Assembly: GCF_002174455.2 (NCBI RefSeq)
Contig: NZ_CP147246.1
Location: forward strand, 3,167,001-3,231,000
Direction of reading: 5' to 3'
DNA length: 64,000 nucleotides
Source: Enterococcus sp. 9D6_DIV0238
GTDB lineage: Bacteria > Bacillota > Bacilli > Lactobacillales > Enterococcaceae
Part shown: piece after piece, positions 18,842 to 26,760 of the stretch
Numbering within the stretch: position 1 is the stretch's first letter
Layout of the letters: each line of letters begins with the position of its first letter
Notes under the pieces: generated by a model
Seen by the model: only the letters and a program-made list of their open reading frames with translations
Database searches by the model: none
Told to the model about the DNA's origin: nothing
Position numbers and translations under genes: made by a program

Positions 18842-18871
18842 TTGTATTAATGGTAAAAGAACCATTATAAT
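18842..18871 (+). promoter_or_regulatory. Promoter of the LtrA gene
   Basis: TTGTAT (18842-18847), an 18-bp spacer and TATAAT (18866-18871). Confidence 0.6.
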
Positions 18872-18916
18872 AATAAAGAACAGGAGAACTTATTAAATCA
18901 GAATGGAAGTGATCAA

Positions 18917-20029
18917 ATGCAGATACTGAAAAAAGAAGTGACTGAGTTTGAATTGTTTTATGATTTGATTTTTGCGTATGCTATTAGTAAAATCGCCTCT
19001 ATTTTACTTGTCGGAACAGATCACCTGTTGTCTTTCAAAAGCCTTGGAGAATTTTTGATGCTGACGCTTGTTTTTTGGACGATTTGGACTTACCAAACCG
19101 TTTTTGCGAATCGTTTTTCGATCAAAAATAAGTTAAGTGCTCTTTTTTTATTTTTTGATATGTTTTGGGTCATTATTTTAGCGCAGTCGATCAATGTCGA
19201 TTTTGAGCGAACTCATTTTACATTTGCAGGCGCGACCTCTATTTTGTTTTTTAGTATTGCTTTGCAGTATTACTTGAAGATGAAAAGTACGGATAATGAA
19301 ATTATTAGAAAGTTATGTATTCAATTGGCGGTAGTTTTAGTCGTAAGTGGAGTGCTCGGATTCATTTCAATACTGCCGTTTGGAAGCTATTGGCTTCGTT
19401 TTGCTATCTATGCATTTTCAATTTTTATCACCGCTTTTTTCCCGATCGTGACAAAAAAAGCATTATTGGATTTTCCAACCAACTTTGAACATTTGACTGA
19501 GCGTTACAGTTTATTTACCTTACTGTTGTTTGGTGAGGCTGTGATAGCTGTTGCCAGTACGATTTTATTTAATGACATTCAGTTTAGTAGTGTCTTGTTC
19601 TTTTTATTGATCGTTGTGATGTTTCTATTTTATAATACGATCTATAAATCTGGGATCGATCGGCAAAAAACTACGGCAGGGCTGGTCTTGATCCATTCTC
19701 ATTATTTTGTATTTGCTGGATTGGAACTATCGATCGTCTTATATGAAAACTACGTAAAAGGTGAGATCGATCCACTGTTTTTTGTTCTGTGTTTAGCGGC
19801 CAGCCTAATTTGTTTCCTGGGCGGCACGCTTGTCAATATGGTCATCTATACGAAAAAAGAGTACAATTATCTCCCTTTCATCAGTAAAAATATTCTTTAT
19901 TTTGTCGGCTGGGTGGTGATAGGGTTGCTGCTGCAAGATTATACAGCTCCGTTCTTACTTGTGAATATTCTTTTCTTATTATTCTTCCTTTATAAGGTAA
20001 AGCAGGAGTTGAAAATGCAGGTTGAATAA
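18917..20029 (+). CDS. ltrA: LtrA family integral membrane protein
   Basis: A 370-aa multi-spanning membrane protein (about ten helices) of the low-temperature-requirement A family first named in Listeria. The N-terminal signature VTEFELFYDLIFAYAISKI and the internal LTERYSLFTLLLFGEAVIAV are diagnostic. The biochemical role is unknown; in Listeria loss impairs growth in the cold. The start follows GGAAGTGA at 18904-18911 with its own promoter at 18842. It is monocistronic, with a bidirectional terminator downstream. Confidence 0.85.
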   Translation: MQILKKEVTEFELFYDLIFAYAISKIASILLVGTDHLLSFKSLGEFLMLTLVFWTIWTYQTVFANRFSIKNKLSALFLFFDMFWVIILAQSINVDFERTHFTFAGATSILFFSIALQYYLKMKSTDNEIIRKLCIQLAVVLVVSGVLGFISILPFGSYWLRFAIYAFSIFITAFFPIVTKKALLDFPTNFEHLTERYSLFTLLLFGEAVIAVASTILFNDIQFSSVLFFLLIVVMFLFYNTIYKSGIDRQKTTAGLVLIHSHYFVFAGLELSIVLYENYVKGEIDPLFFVLCLAASLICFLGGTLVNMVIYTKKEYNYLPFISKNILYFVGWVVIGLLLQDYTAPFLLVNILFLLFFLYKVKQELKMQVE

Positions 20030-20031
20030 AT

Positions 20032-20075
20032 AAAAACCATCTTTGATCAGTTTTTTTGATCAAGGATGGTTTTTG
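20032..20075. terminator. Bidirectional terminator, LtrA and GIY-YIG genes
   Basis: An 18-nt arm (20032-20049, AAAACCATCTTTGATCA region) pairs with 20057-20074. T runs on both strands. The last five codons and stop of the minus-strand GIY-YIG gene lie within the right arm. Confidence 0.85.
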
Positions 20076-20323
20076 TTTAAATAGGCTATTTTTTGTTTAC
20101 GAGTCAATTTTTTAAAGGCATACTCTGCCTTAGTTGCTTCACTTCGGCTGGTAAATTTTTCGACGTGGACCATTTGTGCAGGTAAACGTGAAGCAAGCCT
20201 CGTATATTTTGCACCAGTTCCGCTATTGTGTTCTTTCAGGCGGCGATCAGGATCAGTTGTGTAACCGCCATAGTAAGTATCATCTTTACAATGAAGAACG
20301 TAAAAGTAGTGCTCAGTTTCCAT
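20060..20323 (-). CDS. GIY-YIG domain protein (YazA/YhbQ family)
   Basis: A compact 87-aa GIY-YIG nuclease-fold protein. The motif appears as YVLHCKDDTYYGGYT, followed by the Arg in DPDRRLKEHNSG, GAKYTR and the conserved Glu in SRSEATKAEYAFKK. Members in Gram-positives lie next to a TrmN6-like methyltransferase (yabB-yazA in B. subtilis), as here, with an 11-base overlap. E. coli YhbQ/YhbP relatives have been linked to DNA processing, but the cellular role is unclear. Its C-terminal codons form part of the terminator stem shared with ltrA. Confidence 0.9.
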   Translation of the reverse strand: METEHYFYVLHCKDDTYYGGYTTDPDRRLKEHNSGTGAKYTRLASRLPAQMVHVEKFTSRSEATKAEYAFKKLTRKQKIAYLNKNHP

Positions 20324-21047
20324 ATAACATCGCCTTCATTTCTGGTAAATAATTATTTTCTTCATCATAAGTAAATAGAGGAGAAAGAACACGAAAACCA
20401 TCTTTCTTTCCTTGTTTGATTCCTTCGATCAATAATGCATTTGCCTCTTTTCCAACTTTCGGATAGACAAATCGAACTCGTTTAGGTGCAATATCAGCAG
20501 CTTCCATTGCATGTAAAATATCTAAAAAGCGATCAGGACGGTGAACCATCGCTAAGCGTCCGTTAGTTTTTAATAGCTTTGAAGAGACTTCAACGACTTC
20601 AGTTAACGTCGTATGAATTTCATGGCGAGCGATCGCTAGGTGAGGATTAGGATTTTTCTGACTGGTTGGCAGCTCCTTAAAGTAAGGAGGGTTACATAAA
20701 ACAAGGTCGACAGAGTCTGGCTTGATCGCTGTTGTTGCCTTTTTTAGATCTAGTTCGATCATAATCATCTGTTGTTCTAGCTGATTAAGCTGGATACTAC
20801 GCTGTCCCATATTGGCCAAGCGTGTTTGAAGTTCGATCTGTATGATTCTAGCGTCTGTTTTTCTACTGGCAAATAAACCCACAGCACCATTACCGGCACA
20901 TAAGTCTACGACTACTCCTTTTTTAGGAAGCTTGGGAAAATTTGCCAGCAAGACAGCATCGATCGAAAAAGAAAACACCTCTTTACTTTGGATGATCTGG
21001 ATATCATCAGCAAATAATTGATCGATTCGTTCACCTGGTAATAGCAT
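20313..21047 (-). CDS. tRNA1(Val) (adenine37-N6)-methyltransferase-like protein
   Basis: A 244-aa class I SAM methyltransferase of the YabB/TrmN6 family. The SAM-binding motif is VVDLCAGNGAVGLF (about residues 45-58) and the N6-adenine motif NPPY sits in LVLCNPPYFKELP. In E. coli TrmN6 modifies A37 of tRNA(Val1); the Gram-positive YabB is assigned by homology only. It is the first gene of the minus-strand pair with the GIY-YIG gene. Confidence 0.88.
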   Translation of the reverse strand: MLLPGERIDQLFADDIQIIQSKEVFSFSIDAVLLANFPKLPKKGVVVDLCAGNGAVGLFASRKTDARIIQIELQTRLANMGQRSIQLNQLEQQMIMIELDLKKATTAIKPDSVDLVLCNPPYFKELPTSQKNPNPHLAIARHEIHTTLTEVVEVSSKLLKTNGRLAMVHRPDRFLDILHAMEAADIAPKRVRFVYPKVGKEANALLIEGIKQGKKDGFRVLSPLFTYDEENNYLPEMKAMLYGN

Positions 21048-21077
21048 GTATTGTTCATTCCTTTAAGTAGATTATAA

Positions 21078-21495
21078 TTAAATTTTTTTCATTAAATAAA
21101 ACTTTGTTGTTCCTTCAAATGGAACATCTTCTAGTTTTCCAAAAACGGAATAACCAAATTGTTCATAAAATGTTTTTGCTTGGTAATCTTGTGTATGGAT
21201 CGTAATGACAGATGCTCCTTTTTCTGCAGCAAAAACTTCAGCCTTTTTTTAAAAGCTTTGTTCCATAACCTTTTCCGCGGGCACTTTTGACAAGCGCAAG
21301 TAGAGAAATATGTGTGATGTTCATCCATTTATTTGCTGTGACTCCGCCAAGATAATGTCCATCGTCGTAAAGCGCCAATGAAAAATCACAATTTGCTTCA
21401 GAAGGAATTTGTTTCTCTTCAAGTTGATTTTCAGAAAGCAGTTCGATCAGTTTCTCTTCATTTTCACTAAGTGCCGGTTGTTTGAATTCAACCAT
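21078..21495 (-). pseudogene. GNAT acetyltransferase with a frameshift in an A7 run
   Basis: The first 85 codons (from ATG 21495) encode a GNAT N-terminal half ending at ARGKGYGTKLLKK, right after the acetyl-CoA loop, then GGC TGA stops the frame. Ignoring one A of the A7 run (T7 at 21244-21250 on the plus strand) restores the expected C-terminal half, AEVFAAEKGASVITIHTQDY then FYEQFGYSVFG, to a TAA at 21080-21078, for about 139 aa in total. The break is a single-base insertion in a homopolymer. It could be a real inactivation, a phase-variable tract or a sequencing error. A +1 shift is needed, so the run does not act as a simple -1 slippery site. Confidence 0.8.
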
Positions 21496-21556
21496 AAGAT
21501 AGCCTCCATTTTTCTTAGATTATATAGTACTTATGCTGAAATAGAAAGACTTGACA

Positions 21557-21628
21557 ATGATTCTTAATGTAAAAGACACTTTGATGGAATCACTAAAATC
21601 ATTGTATTATACTACGATTAAGAATCAT
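21557..21628 (+). promoter_or_regulatory. plsC promoter flanked by a 12-bp inverted repeat
   Basis: TTGATG (21581-21586), an 18-bp spacer and TATTAT (21605-21610) form a likely promoter. ATGATTCTTAAT (21557-21568) upstream and its exact complement ATTAAGAATCAT (21617-21628) downstream flank it symmetrically, suggesting paired binding sites for a regulator. Confidence 0.5.
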
Positions 21629-21707
21629 AAGAAACTAAAGAAAAAGACTTGTCAAACACCAAAGCTTTCGGCATACTTATAACTAGTGAAAAGAAAGGAA
21701 GAAAATT

Positions 21708-22328
21708 ATGTTTTTTACATTTATGCGCGGTGTTGTGCGTGTTGTGCTATTTATTATCAATGGCAATGCACATTATGAAAAAAAAGACCGTATTCCTCAA
21801 AATGAAAATTATATTTTAGTTGCACCTCATAGAACGTGGTGGGAGCCTCTTTATTTGGCTGTTGGCGGTTCACCTAAAAAGTTTAGCTTTATGGCCAAGA
21901 AAGAACTATTTAAAAATGGTATTTTAAGCTTCATCCTGCGTCACGCCAATGCTTTTCCGGTCGATCGGGATAAGCCAGGGCCAAGTGCGATCAAAACACC
22001 AGTCAAAAGTTTGAAAAGCACAGATTTAAGTTTGATCATGTTTCCAAGCGGGACGAGACATTCTTCTGAACTAAAAGGCGGCGTCGCTTTGATCGCCAAA
22101 ATGGCGAAAGTCAAAATCGTTCCAGCAGTTTATCAAGGACCATTAACATTAAAAGACTTGTTCAAACGTCGTCGTGTCACTGTGAGATTTGGAGAGCCGA
22201 TCGATATCAGCGATGTTCCAAAAATGGACAAAGAGGGTATTGCTGAAGTGGAACGAAGAATGCAAAATGCGTTTGATAGTTTAGATAAAGAAATCGATCC
22301 GAACTTCAAATATGAAATCAAAGAGTAA
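21708..22328 (+). CDS. plsC: 1-acyl-sn-glycerol-3-phosphate acyltransferase
   Basis: Membrane-associated acyltransferase making phosphatidic acid from lysophosphatidic acid. The 206-aa length fits the short Gram-positive PlsC. Motif I is HRTWWE (residues 41-46), which has Glu in place of the usual Asp of HX4D. Motif III appears as MFPSGTRH (about 116-123; usually FPEGTR), followed by GVALIAKMAKVKIVPAVYQG. Both motif changes are conservative in spacing, but they set it apart from textbook PlsC. The ATG follows AAAGGAAG. Monocistronic. Confidence 0.85.
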   Translation: MFFTFMRGVVRVVLFIINGNAHYEKKDRIPQNENYILVAPHRTWWEPLYLAVGGSPKKFSFMAKKELFKNGILSFILRHANAFPVDRDKPGPSAIKTPVKSLKSTDLSLIMFPSGTRHSSELKGGVALIAKMAKVKIVPAVYQGPLTLKDLFKRRRVTVRFGEPIDISDVPKMDKEGIAEVERRMQNAFDSLDKEIDPNFKYEIKE

Positions 22329-22423
22329 AACAAGCGGACTGAAACCTAAATAGGTTTTGGTTCTTTTTTTGATGCAATTTTAATAATTACAATACATTTG
22401 GATGACCTCTTTTTCCATAAATT

Positions 22424-22432
22424 TGGTATAAT
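22424..22432 (+). promoter_or_regulatory. Extended -10 promoter of sbcDC
   Basis: TGGTATAAT (22424-22432), 33 bases before the sbcD ATG. Confidence 0.5.
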
Positions 22433-22464
22433 AGTGAGAAGGACTTTTTTTAGGTGGTGAAGGA

Positions 22465-23604
22465 ATGCGTTTTTTACATACAGCTGATTGGCATATTGGC
22501 AAGAAACTGCATGGATTTGATTTATTAGAGGACCAAAAAGCTGCATTTGACCAAATTTTGCAAATTGCAAAAACTGAAAAAGTTGATGCAATCGTTATTG
22601 CAGGAGATTTGTATGACCGTTCTGTACCAGCGGTGGAGGCAATTGAACTTTTCAATCAGATGGTCATTGAAATGAATTTGCAGGAAAAATTGCCAATTTT
22701 AGCAATTTCGGGAAATCACGACAGTAGCACTCGTCTAGAAACAGGCGGCCCTTGGTTTGTACAGTCTGATTTTTATTTACATACACGCTTAGAGCAAGCA
22801 TTTCAGCCAATCGAAATGGGCGATACTCAATTTTTTCTATTGCCATATTTTGAGCCGATTTCTGCTCGTTTGTATTTTGAAAATGAAGAAATCAGAACGA
22901 TCGAACAGGCAATGAAAGAAGTCGTCAAAGAAATGACCATGCATTTTGATCCGGAGAAGGCGCATGTTTTAGTTAGTCACTTTTTTGTGGCTGGCAGTGA
23001 AAAAACAGATTCAGAAACAAAATTGATGGTTGGCGGACTAGATACCGTACCATTAGCAACACTGGATGCTTTTGATTATGTCGCTTTAGGTCATCTTCAT
23101 GGGAAAAATGCTCTTCAATCAGAGACAGCTAGATACAGCGGTTCGCCGTTGAAGTTTTCATTATCTGAGCTGAATCAGACAAAAGGGGTTTGGCTCGTAG
23201 ATATCGACGTTCAAAAATTAGCGCTTGAATTCAAAGAAATTCAACCGGTAAGGGACATCATACAGATCAAGGGGAGTTTCAAGGAACTGATCTCACCTGA
23301 ATTTTATGAAACGATCCAAAAAGATGATTATCTTCATGTGCAATTGACAGATCGCGCGGTTATTCCAAATATGATGAATCAACTAAGACAAGTGTATCCT
23401 AGAATCATTGGTGTTGAACGACTGTATGGAAGAGAAGACCAAACGGCAAAGAAAACAACCAAAGCTGGATTAAAAAAACTAGCACCAAATCAATTGGTCG
23501 AACAGTTTTTTTCAGAAGTCACTGGTGAAGAACCAACTGGTCAACAGCAAAAATGGATCAAAGAACAATTAGCTGAAATCCATCAATCAGAAAGAGGGAA
23601 ATAA
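22465..23604 (+). CDS. sbcD: Exonuclease subunit SbcD
   Basis: Mn-dependent nuclease subunit of the SbcCD (Mre11-Rad50-like) complex, which cleaves hairpins and processes double-strand ends. The 379-aa protein has the metallophosphoesterase motifs TADWHIGK (DxH, residues 7-14), VIAGDLYDR (GDxxDR, about 45-53), SGNHD (about 84-88) and GHLHG (about 211-215). C-terminal residues form the capping and SbcC-binding domains. ATG follows AGGTGGTGAAGGA. It precedes sbcC by one base. Confidence 0.96.
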   Translation: MRFLHTADWHIGKKLHGFDLLEDQKAAFDQILQIAKTEKVDAIVIAGDLYDRSVPAVEAIELFNQMVIEMNLQEKLPILAISGNHDSSTRLETGGPWFVQSDFYLHTRLEQAFQPIEMGDTQFFLLPYFEPISARLYFENEEIRTIEQAMKEVVKEMTMHFDPEKAHVLVSHFFVAGSEKTDSETKLMVGGLDTVPLATLDAFDYVALGHLHGKNALQSETARYSGSPLKFSLSELNQTKGVWLVDIDVQKLALEFKEIQPVRDIIQIKGSFKELISPEFYETIQKDDYLHVQLTDRAVIPNMMNQLRQVYPRIIGVERLYGREDQTAKKTTKAGLKKLAPNQLVEQFFSEVTGEEPTGQQQKWIKEQLAEIHQSERGK

Positions 23605-23605
23605 G

Positions 23606-26600
23606 TTGAAACCATTAAATTTAACATTGAAAAACTTTGGCCCTTTTATTGACGAAACGATCGATTTTAGCCGATTTGAAGATTCCTCATTATTTTTGAT
23701 CAGCGGTAAGACAGGGGCTGGAAAAACAACGATCTTTGATGGGTTAAGCTATGCTTTGTTTGGCGAAAGCTCTGGAAAGCTGCGGCAGGGAAAAGAAATG
23801 CGTTCAACATTTGCAGATCCTTCTGAACCGACGGAAGTTCATTTGACTTTTTCACATGGAGACCATGTTTATGATATTCTACGAAAGCCTGAACAGAAAC
23901 TATTTAAAAAGCGCGGGGATGGTACTAGAGTACAGAGTGCCAAGATTTCATTGGTGGTTAAAGATCACAAAGGCAAAGAACTTAGAGAATATACCAAGCG
24001 ACGTGAAGTTGATACTTTTATTCAGGAATTGCTTCATTTAGATGCTAACCAATTTGCTCAGATCGTGCTTTTACCTCAAGGAGAATTTCGCACCTTTTTA
24101 ATCGCAAATAGTAGTGATAAAGAAAAGGTGTTGAGAAATCTTTTTGGCACTCGTTTATATCAGACCTTGAATGAACAGCTTAAACTACAGTTAAAGGAAG
24201 TCAATAAAGGGATCGAAGCAACACAACAAACAATTGAGGCTAAATTGGATCAATTATATTGGCTGACTGACATAGAAGCAGAACAAACGGTGGAACGGCA
24301 ATTAGCACGATTGAATCTACAACAAAAAGAAATGCTGGAGCAACAATCAGCAACTAAAGAAGCTGTGACTATCCTTCAACAGAAAAAGCAAACGAAGGAA
24401 CAAGAAAAATTTCAGTTGGAAGAATTGATCAATGATTTTACTAAGAAGGCACTGTTAGAAAAACAAAAGGCCCAATTAGATGAAACAGCTGAGTTGATAG
24501 AAAAGCTGCGAACAGAAGAGCAGCAACTGAAGTGGATCAAAGATCATCAAAGCGTCATCGAAAAAATCGACGAAAAAAATCGGGCAGTTTTGTCTTATAC
24601 GGAGCAACTACAGACCAATCAATTGGAACAAGAAAAGCAGCAGGAATTAGAACTGCATTGGAAAAAAGAACATGAGACGAGTCAAAGTCAAGCAGCGGCA
24701 TTGGCTCAAATAAAAGAAAAAATCACTAAATTGCAATTTCAAATTCCTTTATACGAGGAAAAAGAGAAAGTAAATAAAGATATTCAGCAAAATCAACAGA
24801 CTTTGGCAAAGATCAATAGTCGATTAACAGAAATCAAAGAGAAGCAAGCCATCACCCAAAAAGCATATCAGGAACAACAGTTGATCGTTGAGCAGCAAGC
24901 AACGATCGAAAAAGATCAGCTGACATTAGAACGAAGTCAGGAGCAGTGGGCAATATTTCTCGAAAATTGGGAAAATACCCAACGCCTAGAACAAAGAAAA
25001 GAACGGTTAGGAGAAGAAATCACCAATAAAAAAACAGCATTGGCAGAAGCTGAACAAACGAAAACGGCCGTTTATGAGCAAGTCAAAAAACAAAAAAGCC
25101 AGTGGGCAAAAATGCAAATTAGCCGCTTAAGCCTGCTTTTAGTCGAGGGAGAACCTTGTCCTGTCTGTGGCTCTCTTGAACATCCTATACAAAACGAGCA
25201 CCAAGAATTTTCACTCGAAGAAATCCAAATGATGGAAAGTCAGTTAGATGAGCTGGAGAAAAAGGCACAAAAGCAGGAAGCACTTGCAGCGATGCTTCAG
25301 TCAGAACTTACGCAAGCTCAAACAAGTAAGGTAGAGCTGACAAGTGAACTGCAAAAACAAGAGAAGAAGCTGGAGCTATCGAGAGAAGCCTTAAATAAGA
25401 TATCTTTCTTGACACTATCAGAGCCAATAACTGAAGAGTGGATCAAAAAGGGAAGCGATGAATTCGAAAAAGCAGCTCATGATTTGAATCAGGCATTGGT
25501 ACAAGTTGAATCAGCTAAGTTGAAGAGCGTTGAATTAGCATCAATTCTCGAACAGCAGATTGAGATGTTGAAAGAGCAAGAAAATCAATGGAATGAAAAA
25601 AATCAAGAGCAGATTTCAGCTAAAACAAAATTGAAAACAATCTCAGAGCAATTACAAACTGAAGATACATCTTTAGCAGAGGTACTAAATGAAAAGCAAC
25701 AATTAGAACAACAGTATACTCAGTGGGAAGAAATGAAAGAAACGATCGAAAAGCAATGGTCAAAAGTAAAGGAAACACATTTGATCTTAAAAAATACAGC
25801 AGTTCATCTTGCTAAGGAAAAAGAAGCCAGTTTAGCGGAGCAAGTAAAGTCACAAAAGCAGCTGGAACAAGCAATCAGTGAATCAATGTTTGATTTTGAT
25901 GAACAGAGTTTGCGTTTGTTAGTGCAGGAAGTTCCAAAACTAGAAAAGATCACAGAAGAATTGACAGAATTTGATAAGAAAAAAGACCAATTGACCTTCC
26001 AGCTCGCTGAGCTAGAGCAAAAATTAGAGAATAAGGAACAACCTGAAATCGATGCAGTTGAAGCGGAACTTACTTCTTTATCAAATGAAATTCAGTCAAA
26101 AGAAGAGCAATACTATCAGCAACAAGAAAGAATCCAAACAAATGAATATATAGAAAAACAGATCAAAGAATTGATTGCTTCTGTAGAACAAAAATGGGAA
26201 GAAGTGACAGCTTTGCATCAATTATCAGCAACGATCAATGGCGATAATCCAAGAAAAACAAGTTTAGAACGATATGTTCTTCAAACATACTTGGAAGAAG
26301 TATTGACTGTTGCGAATCAGCGTTTGGGTTTGTTGACGAATAACCGATATCAGTTTGAGCTGAACCAAGATTCGGGCAGTTATAAAAATCAAACTGGACT
26401 TGAAATCAATGTATATGATGACAATGCGGGAACGAGTCGAAGTGCCCATACACTTTCTGGCGGCGAAAGCTTTATCGCGGCGTTAGCGTTGGCTTTGTCT
26501 TTAGCTGAAGTCATCCAAGAACAAGCTGGCGGTGTTTTGATCGAGGCACTCTTTATCGATGAAGGATTTGGATCTTTAGATGAAGAAGCGCTAGAAATGG

Positions 26601-26749
26601 CGATGGAAGCCTTGGAAACAATTGAAAATGAAGGAAGAATGATCGGTATTATCAGTCATGTAAGTGAATTAAAAGCAAGAATTCCACAACAGTTACAAAT
26701 CAAAACAAATGGGAATGGTCAAAGTAAAGTGACCTATCAAATGGCATAG
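23606..26749 (+). CDS. sbcC: Exonuclease subunit SbcC
   Basis: SMC-like ATPase partner of SbcD. The 1047 aa show the Rad50 plan: N-terminal Walker A GKTGAGKTT (about residue 35), a long Gln/Glu/Lys-rich coiled coil, the zinc hook CPVC (about 518) in EGEPCPVCGSLEHP, a second coiled coil, then the signature LSGGESFIAALALAL and Walker B LFIDEGFGSLDEEAL near 990. Start is TTG at 23606 behind AGAGGGAAAT. The operon is sbcD-sbcC-SNF2 helicase, which suggests shared use in repair. Confidence 0.96.
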   Translation: MKPLNLTLKNFGPFIDETIDFSRFEDSSLFLISGKTGAGKTTIFDGLSYALFGESSGKLRQGKEMRSTFADPSEPTEVHLTFSHGDHVYDILRKPEQKLFKKRGDGTRVQSAKISLVVKDHKGKELREYTKRREVDTFIQELLHLDANQFAQIVLLPQGEFRTFLIANSSDKEKVLRNLFGTRLYQTLNEQLKLQLKEVNKGIEATQQTIEAKLDQLYWLTDIEAEQTVERQLARLNLQQKEMLEQQSATKEAVTILQQKKQTKEQEKFQLEELINDFTKKALLEKQKAQLDETAELIEKLRTEEQQLKWIKDHQSVIEKIDEKNRAVLSYTEQLQTNQLEQEKQQELELHWKKEHETSQSQAAALAQIKEKITKLQFQIPLYEEKEKVNKDIQQNQQTLAKINSRLTEIKEKQAITQKAYQEQQLIVEQQATIEKDQLTLERSQEQWAIFLENWENTQRLEQRKERLGEEITNKKTALAEAEQTKTAVYEQVKKQKSQWAKMQISRLSLLLVEGEPCPVCGSLEHPIQNEHQEFSLEEIQMMESQLDELEKKAQKQEALAAMLQSELTQAQTSKVELTSELQKQEKKLELSREALNKISFLTLSEPITEEWIKKGSDEFEKAAHDLNQALVQVESAKLKSVELASILEQQIEMLKEQENQWNEKNQEQISAKTKLKTISEQLQTEDTSLAEVLNEKQQLEQQYTQWEEMKETIEKQWSKVKETHLILKNTAVHLAKEKEASLAEQVKSQKQLEQAISESMFDFDEQSLRLLVQEVPKLEKITEELTEFDKKKDQLTFQLAELEQKLENKEQPEIDAVEAELTSLSNEIQSKEEQYYQQQERIQTNEYIEKQIKELIASVEQKWEEVTALHQLSATINGDNPRKTSLERYVLQTYLEEVLTVANQRLGLLTNNRYQFELNQDSGSYKNQTGLEINVYDDNAGTSRSAHTLSGGESFIAALALALSLAEVIQEQAGGVLIEALFIDEGFGSLDEEALEMAMEALETIENEGRMIGIISHVSELKARIPQQLQIKTNGNGQSKVTYQMA

Positions 26750-26760
26750 GAGGTGAACAT

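Noticed and set aside
21131..21328. Separate 65-aa minus-strand gene within the GNAT region
   Set aside because: It is the out-of-phase frame around the broken GNAT; the +1 frame gives the true acetyltransferase C-terminus.
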